Numbered from the stretch's first letter, positions 11,401-23,785 are shown. The stretch: DNA of 64,000 bases from Myoxocephalus aenaeus (GCA_038501785.1 JBAMJR010000031.1:10449001-10513000); one strand, 5' to 3'. A program made the numbers and translations. The notes: generated from the letters alone by a model not told the origin.

Positions 11401-14400
11401 GTGTTGCTGCCTGCTGAACCCTATTTACAAGTATCGCAGCCTCTCCAGATCTCAATTCTGTTGGTGAATAACTGGGACCATAACCTCCAGAAGTGATGGC
11501 AATACCTACAAAAATAAGAGTATGTTCATTTTTTACAGTGAGGTGAGAAACTGTTTTGTGGAACAACATGTGCATCAGTTTCTGCCATCATTGCAACAAA
11601 GAAAACATTTGCATATTCACTTGAAGTGTGTAGAAAGGTCCTTGAAATTGTGTGCGTTGTTTTTGTGTGTGTGTATGCCATCAGATTTTTGGCTACTATT
11701 AACAGCTCTGTCCTGCTCTTTGTTGGATTCAGGGAAGTTCACAAAAGCTCATTATCTGAAATTGCATCCTCATGGCTTCTTCCTCTACTCTTGCATCGTG
11801 TAATGGCAATTTTACATTCTTAGTTGTATTTCACATACTTATCCAAGTGAACTGATCTACAAGCTGTTCTAGTGCAAACTATCAAAAGCTAAGATGAACG
11901 TTTGCTTGAAATATTAAAAAGTCTGTCAGCATTTTCAAACGACTCGTAGATGTACGGTTAGCTTGATTAAATAGTTCAGTCCAGGTGAAAATAATCTGCT
12001 AGCGGCGGTTGTGATTTCAGTCAACAGAATCTATAGTTCTGTAAACCGAAACATGTACTTTTAAACTGAGGGTCATTGGATTAAAATTGCATTTGAACTC
12101 AACTTGACAGCATTTATACTTTAAGGAATTCATTGTATAAGCTTATTCATTACTGTAGCCAACCAGTCATAATAAACCAGACAATTAAACTCAGTCAAAA
12201 GCTGACTTTCAGTAAGGGCTTCAACTTCTAAATAATGAACTCATTACTGCGTTTCACAAACGTATAAAGACTTTTTATTGGCCCAGAGCTAACATCGGTG
12301 TAATGGACACAATACTCTTGTTATTGGTGCAAATCTGTAGATATGCACTTTTTTTAAAAATGATACAGCACAATTCTATAATTTATTGCAGACTATTTCA
12401 AACTGAGCCCACTTTGAAATCCATGGACCAGTTGACACATGTGTTGCATTAATCCGGCTGTGTGTTGGTTTTGGACCAGAAATCCGACACAGTGCTTGAC
12501 TTTAAATTAAACAATATCAAAATGCTGTCCAACTGACAATGTATGCATGTGACTTGAAGACTTTCCACCGTGGCTGATGCCTTGCAGTGCTTACATGAAC
12601 CGTAATACGACTTAGTGTAAATCCTCAATTTCCTCTCTTTATCAAGGTCACTGTGACGAAGCACATGCGGTTTATTACAAAGTTTATTAAAAAATTACAC
12701 AACACATGATTCGTGGAACATTCCTTGTTTGGAAAGAAAACTCACATGAGCTCGTAGTTCCTGCGAATGCTCTCTGGTATATTGGGTTTTGTGACACGGA
12801 CCGCCTGTGAATCAGTAAGACGCACAGACAAAGAGAAGAGTCAACTCTGAAGAAGGCAGATAAAGACAGCGGAAGTAGTGAAAGCAACATGACTTTAAAT
12901 AAGAGGTTTTCACCACAAGGGGAGTTATATATTTTTTTTTAAAGGCAGTTTGAGATGAACCCTGAAAAAAAAGCCATCCTATTTTGAGGCACTTTGGAAC
13001 TGTAATATTATTTGTTTTCCCAGAAAGAGCAGCAATTGTTATTTCAACTGTTTCAAGAGAGTTACAGGAAACTGAAGGCCAGAGTATTAAAGCCCAGTGG
13101 AGCAGTTAACTCTCAGGAGTGATGTGTGTGTGTGTGTGTGTGTGTGTGTTTCTCTGTGGGAGTGGAGGGAGGGGGGGATTAATTAGGATGGAAAAACACT
13201 AAGGCTCCTTTTAAAAAGGCAGAATGCTGTCCTCTATAAAACTCTTCGGACAAACAAGGTCTTGCGTTGTTATAATAAACTATCCAGGAAAGCGGCTTCA
13301 TAAAAGGCTGTGAAAGTCAAGGCTGAAAACTGTAAAAATACTTTTATTATCAAGGACTCTGTATACAGCGCTTCATTAGGTTGACATTACTACTATAACT
13401 CTGATTTTAGATGTCTTATTACTACAACAACCACTTAAAATTGTCTCCTTAATAAAGTAAAACGCAAGTGATACTTTCTCAGTCCAGATTATAATAAATA
13501 ATCATGTTTAGATCATATTATTAAATTTTCTTGCACTTACGGTTAACCACATTTTCCAGAATACACCTGATCAATGCCGTAAGAACGTGCATAGACCTGA
13601 TGCTTTCAATCAGCGGTGTGATTATGAGAATACACATAAAGCTACTGTAGCTGCAGAACACAATGGTAACAGTGATGCCATTGATTAAATACATGTGTTG
13701 TGTGCCTGTATTGTCTTTGATCTTATATGTTGTTACAGATCCCCAAGATCTCAAAATGTAAGGTGACGTCAATCAATTTTACAAAGGAATAAAAAAAATA
13801 TGCATCAAATATCACAAAATGGCCTGGGCTTAGTTTTGGCCGAACTGGACCTGGTCATGAATTCAGCCGCTGGACTTGACTGCAGCCTTTCTGGTGGTTT
13901 TACTGTACCTGTATGATGAGTCCAGGTGCCATGGATGTTAGGTCCTCTTGTAGCGTCAACTTCAGGTTTTCATCGATTTGGTCTGTAGGAGAAAGACACA
14001 AGGCAGGTGGGTGAGCTGAACTCAGCAGCAATGGTTTAGTTTCACCGTCATCAATGTGGATAATGTCAGATCTGAGTCAAGGTCGCAAAAAATGTAATCC
14101 TCACTTAAAGGTATGTTTCAAATAATCAGATGTCCAGAGAAAGAGTTCAGACACATTTCATGTGGGATTTCATATTAAAAAAAATGTGTAGAGAGACAAA
14201 GCTGAGAAGAATACTATATTATCACAATTAGTCAGCAGACAAGTTATCTCTGCAAGAACAGTGCACATTATCAAAATCAGTCAACTCACTGCTATCAAGC
14301 AATAATTGTACAGACATTATCAGTACTGGGAACAATATCAACATTTACTACACGAGAGCATTCTACATCAGAATCTGCAGTAACTGCAGTTAAATAAATA

Positions 14401-17400
14401 TATGTTAAGTCACTATTGGCTTATGGCCCAATAGTCGACTAACACTCAAACGACTCAAATAATTGCCAAGTTAATTTAAATTGACAGACGTCATACAGAG
14501 TTTCACAAAGAATGACACAAAAGTACCACTTTAAAGCTTGTGTTTACCAAAGACGTGCTGGTAAGTTTCTTGGAAATAAGTATGAAAAAACAACTAAAGA
14601 AATCTCAGTGAACTAAAACCAAACCAACCAATCAGTTGACTAATCGACTAAGAGGGGTTAAGTAGTCACAGTCACAGTAAACGCTACGTGTTGGTCAGTG
14701 CATCATAGATGCATCTACAAACCAAAACAACTGTCATTTTGGTCATTATTTTACAGTGGATCAGTTTAAAATATTGCAGCCACAGTGAGCTGAAGATGAA
14801 GAGCTGCAGTAACAGCAGTCTGCAGCACTTACCAAACAAACCGATGTAGACCTCCTGCAGTGAGTGAACACTGCAGAACTGGTTGAGCTCATGGTGAACT
14901 TTGTTGAATATCAAAGCTTTGTCATAGTCCGCCGTGAAGTTCCTCACTATGTCGTACACTGCAGAGAGGGATGCGAGCGCTTCGTCAGTTCAGAAATAAA
15001 AGCATAAAACACAGAGCACGCATACAGAATGTGGCTCTGGTGGAGCCAGTCGCAACAAAAGAACGTCCAACGTGTTCGTCAGTGCCAAGTCGTCTTCAGA
15101 TGGGAAAAGAAATGAACAGGGAGTTGAGGAGGATTTAAATGTTTGATACTTTTGGCCCGTTGAAGGCTGCCAAGTTTACCTGCTGATGGGACGAGGTAGT
15201 TCACCACTTCTATGCGGTCAAAGTAAATCATCACTCCTCCACTGAAAGAAAGCAAATACATAACTATTTGACAGGAACTTTCATCCAAAACACCAGTAAG
15301 AGATCAGATGACAGGTCTTGTAGTTGCAGTGTGGGTGATGCCAGTAGTTCAGATGACGAGCCTCTGACTCCAGCAGCGTTGGTGGTGTTACAATCCACTC
15401 GATGCATTGTGTGAGGGATACAAGATGAATGCTCAGTGTAATAAGTACCGAGACCACATCTGATACTACTTAAGCCAATCAAAACGGCAGACCTACCCTG
15501 TGCCACATGGTACATTCTTCACTTCATCCGTCTGCAACGTCGTCTGTGAGAAGAAAAAAAACAATCATTCATGCTTTAATTAAGTTTTCCAGGTGTCAGG
15601 AACACAAAAACATTCTCCTGAAATCATAATAAAAGTACCATGCAGTGGTAGGACAGGGTACAATCCATCGACACAGTATGAAATCAGACAATACAACGTT
15701 TCAAATTGAAGAAACCTGGATCTCCGTTGTACATAAAGGAGAAACAGTTACGGGAAGTCCTGGTCAGTATCATGGAATGCAATACAACACCACAAAGAGC
15801 TGAATCAACATATCCATGACACACGTTACCGTCACAACGGTAGGTTATATTACAGGGCCGTTGCACTGAATGCATAGGTTCATTTTTAAAAGGACACTAC
15901 AGGGGAATAGTTGCAAAAGAAAATTCTTTTATTTTTATCTTACAAGTTTTCAGAAAAGAAATGTTTGGATATGCATATCAGGCCGTATCTTATCAAATAT
16001 GTGATAATTTGCATACATTTCCAGAACCTAAATCTGAACCTTGGATAAAGCCAGGTTCAACATTCTTTAAAAAGCAATCTTGATAACTTATTCTGAAATA
16101 TCACTTATTTCTGTACATACAATATCAATTACAGTTTTTTGGGAGCTTTCACTGATCTGAATTGAGGATAACAAAGTATTAGTGATTATGGTTTTAAGGT
16201 TATAAATTAAAAAACTGAATTCACTTGACTCACCTGAACAGACTTGTAGGTTGTGATGAAGGGAAGCATAAGATGGAAACCAGGGCTGCTGGTGGTGGTC
16301 AGGAGAGCCCCTCCTCTGTTACAGACACACAAGCACAGACAGAATCAAACTATCTCCTGGGGATCTTGGCTTGTAATGAATAAAACAATGTGCGGTAAAA
16401 CGATTTAGGAGACAAACAGAAGAAGTTATGTTAGTTAGGACTCAGGTGTGTTCATTTTCGTTTATGCTTCTGCTGACGACACGTACAAATATTCCTTCCT
16501 TACTGTCCACATACTCGGGCAACTCATTAATCAGAGTTTAAAATGTATACACGTTTTCCCAGAGGAATTTCTTCAGGGATAGACCAAGTATTCAGATTAT
16601 ATATTTACGCAAAAGGTACTGATAACTAGGGGTGGGAAAAAAGAAGAAAAAGCATAGTATCGCGATAGTTTGCGTGGCGATATTGTATCGATATACGGAA
16701 GCCAAGTATCGATATTTTATGTAATCAATTATGGGAGGCATCGGAGAAAGAAATGAGAAATGCGCCGTCCGCGTGTAAATCAAACGTCTGGACTTCCTGT
16801 CACTCGTAGCACCGCTGCTGCACCGCGCTGGTCAAAGACGATACTCTCGTAGCGCTGGAAGCGCTGGTGTTACGGATTAACAGGCGGACATGTTAACTGG
16901 TGACTTTCGGACGAAAAATCACCAGTTAACACGGCCGCCTGTTAATCCGTAACACCACCATCCCTGGAGAAGTCGGTGAAATTCCAACGGATAATATTAT
17001 GAACCCAGACACGATGGCGTTTGATGCTCCGACATCTTCGGGATTTCCACAACAAGTATAAAGCAGAAATAGTGGTTATTTTCATGGTGGATGGCAGAAA
17101 TGAAAACTCTTTGCACAGAGATAAACCACAGAGATAAGCCCCGCCCCCTCTCTGGCACGTCCAGCTGAAACGTTACCTTATTAGATGAAATATGTAATAG
17201 TTTTCCTTTGGGGACAATTTGCGGTTGAAAAAAGAAGTAATAAATCGCAATATATCACAATACTCAATATATCGCAGTATCGTGATAATATCGCAGTATC
17301 GTGATAATATCGCATCGTGGGACCTCTGGTGATTCCCACCCCTACTGATAACGTACTTAAAAAATACACCACTGTTCTAAAACTTATTAAAAGTATGTAT

Positions 17401-18422
17401 CAGCAAAATGTACTGTAATGTAAGTAAAAGTACTGTAAAATGGTCCCTGTCAGTGATTCAATATTATATATGATGTTTCTGGATTGACATTGCTGCTGCA
17501 TATATGTGTATAATGCATTTTACTGCAGTAGATATACAAGTGTGTGCAGATTTTAACTTTTTTATATAATGTTGGGTACTTTAATCTTCAGCAATGAATC
17601 ATATAATAAAAGATCTTGTCATGAGCTCAGAAAAACAGCCCTGTTTTCAGATTTCTCACTATGCACTTTCCAGCTGATCCAAGAGTCTCAAAACACACAA
17701 GGAAAATGTCATCCTTCAGTTTATCAAAAACATTAAAAATCAGGAGCTACATAGTTTTCACTGGACAGGAAGGGAAGGAAAAAAAAAAATCTAAAAAGTA
17801 ACTAAAGCTGTCAGATAAATGTAGTATATTTCCCTCGGAGATGTAGTGCAGTTGAATACAATTGAAATACTAAAGTAAAAGGTACCTTGAATTTGTAAAA
17901 GTACAGTGCTAGAGTAAATGCTCCTAGACATATTCAACCACTGAATTTCTTCTTGTGATAATTGAATCAACCGTAACTCTTGGATGACACCATCATGACT
18001 TATGAGTCTCAGTGACAACTAAATTAGTTTTAAGTGGCCGACTGAAAGATAAAAGCTGATCGTATCTAGTTTGTTATTAAAACATATTTATTGCACGACT
18101 ATGAAAGTTATGAAACTTAAAATACTCTGCACAGGCGGCTTTTATTGCAATCGTAATGCCCAGGCTGCACCTGGGCATGTTAACAGTTGCTTATGACAAA
18201 CACCTTTGAAGCAGATGCACCTTTTTTTTATTTTTAATAGTCTCCGTTTCACAACAATGCAATTTAACACTACCGCCTCAGGAACAAAATAAAAAAAGGT
18301 GTGGTGCAGTCTTACCTGTAGTAAACACCAGTGTGTCCCTCATCAATCTTGTGCACAGAGCCTAAGAGAGCTGCTCCTCCGAGGGCAGCGATGATTGAGA
18401 ATATGGCACCCAACTGTGCCAT
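8422..18422 (-). CDS. erlin2: Erlin-2 (ER lipid raft-associated SPFH protein), complete, 11 coding exons
   Basis: Erlins are SPFH/prohibitin-domain proteins anchored in the ER membrane by an N-terminal signal-anchor; with erlin-1 they form large rings that bind cholesterol and hand activated IP3 receptors to ER-associated degradation through RNF170. Coding exons, in order: 18422-18316, 16315-16234, 15543-15497, 15241-15180, 14958-14833, 13982-13909, 12804-12746, 10165-10074, 9984-9895, 8786-8707, 8601-8422. All junctions are GT-AG and the phases agree; the sum is 999 bases, 332 aa plus TAG, against 339 aa for the human protein from memory. Seen: signal anchor at residues 4-23 ([10 protein letters not shown] start), then [59 protein letters not shown], a charged coiled-coil [12 protein letters not shown] region, and [20 protein letters not shown]. 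The MAQLG start and [14 protein letters not shown] favour erlin-2 over erlin-1. Exon 3/4 joining gives GTGGGV where human has GTSGGV. ATG is preceded by TGCCAG, so a noncoding exon lies upstream. Confidence 0.95.
9225..9885. mobile_element. hAT-type MITE abutting erlin2 exon 9 donor
   Basis: The termini CAGTGGTGGAAAGT and, inverted, CAGCGGTGGAGGAACT are the ends of a MITE very common in fish. The flanking 8-mers TATACAAA (9217-9224) and GATACAAA (9886-9893) match at 7 of 8 positions, as expected for an aged hAT duplication. Its inner part (9372-9740) recurs at 14475-14810. On the minus strand the element's first base is intron position +10 of erlin2 intron 9, so its TSD overlaps the splice donor. 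Confidence 0.8.
10180..12740. other. erlin2 intron 7, no further gene seen
   Basis: A 2.6-kb intron of AT-rich, single-copy-looking sequence. The short open frames on both strands here lack family motifs and splice logic. Confidence 0.5.
13122..13149. repeat. (TG)n microsatellite
   Basis: About 14 TG units in erlin2 intron 6, followed by a G/A-rich stretch. Confidence 0.95.
14475..14812. repeat. Partial copy of the 9225-9885 MITE in erlin2 intron 5
   Basis: Same-orientation copy of 9372-9740, including the landmarks CCAATCAGTTGACTAATCGA and AACGCTACGTGTTGGTCAGT. Both terminal repeats are missing or unrecognisable. It ends about 20 bases from the exon 5 donor (GT at 14832-14831). Confidence 0.7.
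16627..17344. mobile_element. hAT MITE, TAGGGGTGGGAA termini, 8-bp TSD
   Basis: Starts TAGGGGTGGGAA and ends with its inverted form TTCCCACCCCTA, flanked by CTGATAAC on both sides (16619-16626 and 17345-17352), a perfect 8-bp duplication. The subterminal regions are rich in ATCGATAT/ATCGCGAT repeats, as is usual for this group. It contains a near-perfect hairpin (16866-16957) and, at about 16960-17110, the module shared with the MITEs at 22, 24 and 34 kb. No transposase. Confidence 0.85.
16866..16957. repeat. Large inverted repeat (hairpin) inside the MITE
   Basis: Arms begin GGTGTTACGGATTAACAGGC and are inverted at the other side, 36 of 38 bases matching, around a 14-base loop. It may be the remains of another small inverted-repeat element. 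Confidence 0.85.
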
Positions 18423-19812
18423 CCTGGCAGGCAGAAAAGGAAGGCAGCATGTGAAAAGGAGCACATGGGAACAGAGTTTCTTGCTTGATGTGTACACGAG
18501 GTCCTGCCTTAACTCCAATAAAAAGCTCCAATTACTAATAAACTATGCACCACTGAGGAGCTTGTGTCTTATGGTAGTAACATACCGGCGTTGGCTTCTT
18601 GCTCACCGAGTTATCTCTACTCAGCTCAGGCTTAACATCAGCTGGTACTTAGTGACCTTGTCACCCTTAAAGAGGATTGAGGCTAAAGTGAGAAAACATT
18701 GTAACCGCTCGTCATACGTGAAATAAATTTGTCAGCACCATCTACAACAGTGTCTGCATTCACATGCATGTGATAACGATTATTTCAGCTAGTTTAAGAT
18801 GAAAGAGTTGGATGAAGTGCATTTTACGTCTCAGTGCATTCACAACCTTGTGACCCTGCTGACTCAACTCTGGACTCTTATTTTGAACCTGTTCTTTATG
18901 AAGAAATTGTTCTGCAACTATTTGTTTCGATAATGGTGGATTCCTTTCTTGGGAAGCGAATCAACAAAATATACAATTAAGTGGAATTTGAACGTATTTG
19001 CGACAAGAAAAGTGCCCTAACAGATTCACGTGAGCTGCTATGAAAGGTCTGCAGCTGTAACTTACTTTTCACGGCCACGAAAGTGTGAAGTTAGCCAAGT
19101 TATCTCAGGGTTTGAAATATTGTATCAATTCTTCTGGAAAACTCTGAATATAAAATCATACAATAAACAGAATCGATCTGAATTCAATCTTACATTTTCG
19201 AAAAGTGGCTTCCTCTCCGTCACGGTAACGACGCAGCTTTACAGCAGTTCAAAGTTGAAAATGAACAATTTATCAAAATACACAAAATCTTAGAAAAACA
19301 AACGTAAGCCGAATGGGGCGAGGTTAGAGATGGCTATGCAGTCGTTTAGCAATCAAATGATGATAGGTATAGATGACTTATTAGGAGGTCAATTTAAAAT
19401 ATCCAAACATTTGAGCGGAATTGAGTTTTGATGGCTTCGTAGCTAGTTAGCCGTGATAGCATAACGTAAGTTACTAGCTAGCTATACTATCGCTTCCTCA
19501 AAAAGAGGCGCTCTTCCAAAAGCAGACCTGTTTAACTAACGCTATACTCCCAGTCACCTAGACTAGGTTAGTTGACACAACGTAACGTTAGCTCGCGTTA
19601 CTGTTGGCCTCAAAGAACAAGACAGCGCAAATATAGTGATTAACCTTTGCTAACGTCACGAAGTTAGCAAAACAATATGAGCACGCCTCGTCTTTCCTGC
19701 TGCTGCTGATATATATTCCTGCTGCTGCTGACATATTAAACAAGACGGGGGATAGCAGAGACTTTGTTGAAATACATGGTAGCACATGTTCCCGTTGCTC
19801 GGTCGGTCTTAC

Positions 19813-19880
19813 CTGTAATTTCGTCTAAGAGGACACTAGCAACAGATAGCAGGCACCTGCTACCTTCTTCTTCTTACAAT
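19813..19880 (-). other. erlin2: Probable noncoding first exon of erlin2
   Basis: On the minus strand TTACAG is followed by GTAAGACC (donor GT at 19812-19811), and the coding exon begins after a TGCCAG acceptor just before the ATG at 18422. This predicts a 5' UTR exon ending at 19813. Its upper limit is a guess; the transcription start was not located. A CTCF-like site lies just beyond, at 19917-19930. Confidence 0.45.
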
Positions 19881-19916
19881 TCAATTTGATTGTTTGGCGT
19901 CCAACTTGTTGCATCA

Positions 19917-19930
19917 GCGCCCCCTCGTGG
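19917..19930 (-). promoter_or_regulatory. Candidate CTCF site next to the erlin2 promoter
   Basis: GCGCCCCCTCGTGG reads on the minus strand as CCACGAGGGGGCGC, a near-ideal CTCF core. It lies about 100 bp upstream of the inferred erlin2 5' exon. Seen in sequence; occupancy unknown. Confidence 0.5.
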
Positions 19931-20859
19931 TCGGTTGACCGACAGCCTTTGGTCGTTCGCCTACGTACAGTGCTGCTGCTGGTCCACGTTGGGGCCTGTG
20001 TGCCACAGTCAGTCAGCAAGGCGAGCTCCTCCTTGTGGCACTGGCAAGTCTGTGGCAAGGTGGTAGAACAACGAAACAAAAATAAAGAGGATACAACGAT
20101 AAAAACTGATTTCTGACAATTGATTCTTCAGCATGCTTTGATGCTTGTCTCTGCTTCCTTTTGTGCATTTCAGTTTCCATGTTCACCAGGACCTGGGGAA
20201 TGGCACACCTGCAGCCATCAGTAATGTTATTACACACCAAGCTCCCGGGAACATTGTCAGGCTGTGCAGCAATTTTATAGGTGCCAATGTCAAAATTGCA
20301 GGTCATGTAATGAAGGCTACTGATGCCCATACATTTACAAATATATTATCATTCTAATAGAAACAGCTCAAAGTGGGCCGGTACTCACCGGAACGCAGTA
20401 CCGACACGTCTACATTTACGTAACGTGACTTTTCCTTTCTGCCATCACTCTTTCGGCCCAGCAGCGTTTTGACGCTGCGCTTCATGAGCCACATGAAAAC
20501 AACGTGGCGAGCATTTAGACGAGCACGGGGAAGAGAGCGAGGTTGCTGTAAATTATCTCAGTTATTAATGGTCCAAAATGGTGTAAAACTACATAGTTTA
20601 AAGTTGAAACCTTAAAAAAAATTGTCTTGAAGGAGGGCCCCCAATCTCAATATATTTTATTCACTGTAGAAATTCAGAATGTGTCTTTTTATCCTGCTGC
20701 ATAATATGTCTAAGCATCCTGTTAGGACACTGCTCCTAAAATCTGAATGAATATCTCACATCCTATACTATATTAGAGAGCGATTCTATAGACTATAAAT
20801 AACACAGGAAAGCACTTAAAGTATGAACACTACGTGGAAACACAAACATCACTTTAACT
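19931..20859. other. Upstream region of erlin2, no gene seen
   Basis: Probably promoter and flanking sequence. The open frames at 19886-20357 overlap on opposite strands and match no family I know. Part of 20400-20560 is GC-rich and may be old transposon sequence. Confidence 0.35.
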
Positions 20860-21300
20860 CATAGGCGTCAAACTCAAGGCCCACGGGCCAAATCCGGCCC
20901 GCCGCGTCATTTTATGTGGCCCGCGACGGCTTGAAAGGCTTATGATAACCAAAAAGTGCCTTTACCTGGGCAAGAAAAAAGGGAATATTTATATTCAACG
21001 GAGGGCCGTATATTCACACTCTTTAATGCTACATTCACACCACGCTTTACTTGCGTGAGTTTACTCAGATTATTAGCTGGATCATTCGCTTCATTCACGC
21101 TTGTAGCGGAAATGGAAAAAGAAAAGCACAGAATAGCCCTTTCCACCCGGACAGCAATAGAAGGTGGAGCCAAGGAGGAGATAAATGAGCACACCTGCGA
21201 GCTGGGGGGGAGGGGACACGATCAACTAACCAAACCAGCATGGAGGAGATCAGGGAGAGGAGCGAGAGTTGGTGAAGGAGAAGATAAGCCTACTTAAAAT
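20860..21300 (+). repeat. hAT-type element fragment (5' end)
   Basis: It begins with GGCGTCAAACTCAAGGCCCA and goes on through GGCCAAATCCGGCCCGCC and TGTGGCCCGCGA, the recognisable start of a common fish hAT family (usual terminus CAGGGGTGTCAAACTC). A short open frame follows (20956-21297), but I see no transposase motif and no matching right end. Confidence 0.55.
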
Positions 21301-21893
21301 TCAGTTTCTGGACACCTTAAGCTCAAAGATTTAAATAGTTGAAGTATAACACAACTGGAGCAACTAAGGAACAGAACAGGCTGAGTTCCTTAACATCGTG
21401 GACAACCAGAGTGAGGAGTGCGGATCCCGAGAGCAGACGGTTTCAGGAGAAACTTGTAAAGCAACGACCTGACCCTGCTTGGCTGCCACTGTGACTCCTT
21501 TGCTTCGTTGGACCATCAAGCTAAGTCCCTTCAACAGCTACTCTCCAGGCTTGTCCTTTCTTTCCCCCAAGCCCCACACACCTACAATAAACTGAACTGG
21601 ACTTAAATGAATTATCCATCATCAGCCCTTCACACACTGAATTTAACTATATTCAGTCGGATTGAACGGACCTACAAACCCTCCCTTCCCAACACATTCA
21701 CACCCTCCTGCACAGTCACACACTCCTCTGACCCTCCCACACTTAATTAGAATTTCTCTGCAGTCAACATTTACTTTAAATTTATATTTAAGAACAGGAC
21801 GGCAGTAAAACGTGAATGAAAATGTATTCGGTTTGTGTATTTTGTGAGTATTGTGCCTTTTGTAGCGGGGTTAGCAGGCTATCCGGGCAAACC
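21300..21893. other. Unassigned stretch
   Basis: C-rich sequence with an AATAAA at about 21588. It could be the rest of the preceding element or a transcribed noncoding segment. No coding signal. Confidence 0.25.
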
Positions 21894-21901
21894 CTCTAAC
21901 T

Positions 21902-22687
21902 CAGGGGTGGGCAAACTTTTTGGCTCAGGGGCCACATTGAATTAAAAAATTTGACAGACGGGCCGGGCCAGTATCAGATGGATGGAGAGTGTTTGACAAA
22001 GGGGGCGTGGCTTATCGCCATCGGGTCTCTCCGTGAAAAAGAGCTGTCTTTTCCGGTATCGATTATGGAATAAATAACCACTAGTTTTGCTTTATACTTG
22101 TTGTGGAAGTCCCAAACATGTCGGAACATGAAACGCCCTAGTGTTTGGGTTCATAATATTATCCGTAGCCGCACACAGCTCGGTGAATTTCACCGACTCC
22201 TCCAGGAACTGCGCCGGTCTTATCTCCGTAAAACGGATACCGATTCTGCCACCCACCTTGGAAATAACCACCAGTTCTGCTTTATACTTGTTGTGTAAAC
22301 TCCACATACGTCGGAACATCAAACTCCGTGGTGTCTGGGTTCATAATATTATCCGTAGTCCCACAACAGCGTCTGAATGACAGCCGCTGCACACACGAAA
22401 AGCCTAAAAGAGCGCTGTGCAATAAATAAGCATGAAGAAACATCAACGCTGGTCTGTTGTGGTCATCGTGCTTCGGGAAACTGAACTTGGGAACGGAGAA
22501 GCGCTACAGCGGTCTTTACTATAACTTATAATTATTTAAAATAAAAAACTTTTTTTTAATATATTTTTTTAATAACTTTTTTTTAATATATTTTTTTAAT
22601 GTTATAATAATTATAATACTCGGCGGGCCGTATATTAATACTCGGCGGGCCGTATCCGGCCCGCGGGCCGTAGTTTGCCCACCTCTG
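21902..22687. mobile_element. hAT MITE, CAGGGGTGGGCAAACT termini, 8-bp TSD
   Basis: Left end CAGGGGTGGGCAAACT and right end AGTTTGCCCACCTCTG are near-perfect inverted repeats. CTCTAACT flanks both sides (21894-21901 and 22688-22695), a perfect 8-bp duplication. Inside are two tandem versions of the shared module (about 22050-22220 and 22235-22390) and, near the right end, a repeated CTCGGCGGGCCGTAT. Confidence 0.9.
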
Positions 22688-22789
22688 CTCTAACTGTTTC
22701 AGGTAGCTTCCACTATGACAGGTTATAAATTACACTACTCTCCTGTCTAGCACCCAACTCCTACCTTTAATGATTGGAAGGGAAACCTA

Positions 22790-23060
22790 CGCTACACGCG
22801 CCGAGAGGAGTGGCTTATCGCCATGAAAACAGTTAATTTCCGCCATCCACCATGGAAGAAATAACCTTTTTCTGCTTTGTACATGTGGAAGTCCCACAAA
22901 CGTTGGAACATCAAACGCCCCGGTGTATAGGTTTATAATATTTATAGTTTATATAATATTATCCGTAGCCGCATACAGCTTCTCTAGGAAATGCGCCTGG
23001 ATGACGGCCGCTTCCGGACTATAAACTTATCCCCCATAGTTTCTGATTCAACAACGGCAG
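22790..23060 (+). repeat. Another copy of the shared MITE module
   Basis: Contains ATAATATTATCCGTAGCCGC preceded by TGTGGAAGTCCCACA and ATCAAACGCCC, clearly related to the modules at 22.1, 24.0 and 34.2 kb. I could not define the ends of the element that carries it. Confidence 0.55.
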
Positions 23061-23387
23061 AGTTCGGTAAAGTTGGAAAGATTCGGACTTCCCGGCCTAA
23101 TAACTCTTTCGCGAAACGGTGCTAAAACACAAACGACACCTCTCTGTAATCGTAGTGACAACAAGCTACAACCTTCATTTTAAATTCATAAAAATATTCA
23201 CTAACTTCACTGTTATGAATTAAAGTATTACCAAAATCCTTTCATACATCAATGGGCTTATCCCTGTTGTACTACAGCTGTTATTTTGAAGAAATGTCAT
23301 TTTTTTAAGATTTTATGCATATATATTCAATAGTGTCACAGTAAGAAAGCGTAAAATGACAAATCATTCCATATATCAATGGGCTCC

Positions 23388-23470
23388 CCCAGGGGCGTCG
23401 TTAGGCCTGTTTTAGGGGGGCTGAAGCCCCCCCAAAATGTTCTTCAGCCCCCCCCAAATAATTTGGCTTG
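23388..23470. repeat. hAT terminus with internal palindrome
   Basis: CAGGGGCGTCGTTAGG resembles the left terminus of the element at 3676. GGGGGGCTGAAGCCCCCC and a second C-rich copy form a local palindrome. It is followed by a poly-A tract at 23474-23492. No right end was found. Confidence 0.5.
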
Positions 23471-23785
23471 AGGAAAAAAAAAAAAAAAAAAAATTATATT
23501 TTTATTTTGGTGATGTCATTAAATGAAACTATTGAATGGTATATTAGACACTGAACTAGTTCATCTTTATCTCAGTGATAGTGTCCAAATGAGCATTAAA
23601 TATCATTGGTTTGTAAAAACTACACAGACAACAAAATAGATGTAAATGTTGATAAAAAATCGTATTCCCTTCTGCTCAAAATAAAACAAGTAAACGACTC
23701 AAAAGTTGACCCTGTCAGGTCCGTTCTCCATCTAATAATTCGCGCCGCGTTCACCGCGGAAGTTTACTCGCGCGAGTGAAACGAG

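Larger units (their letters stand above)
16590..17940. repeat. Old fish hAT-type repeat split by a younger MITE
   Basis: The sequence 17345-17940 contains AAAGTAACTAAAGCTGTCAG, ATATTTCCCTC and GTAAGTAAAAGTAC, hallmarks of a widespread fish repeat related to the element at 9225-9885. It looks like the host copy into which the MITE at 16627-17344 inserted. The outer limits are approximate. Confidence 0.55.

Noticed and set aside
19886..20357. Possible small divergent gene next to the erlin2 promoter
   Set aside because: Frames overlap on both strands, no domain, no splice or polyadenylation logic; more likely promoter sequence.
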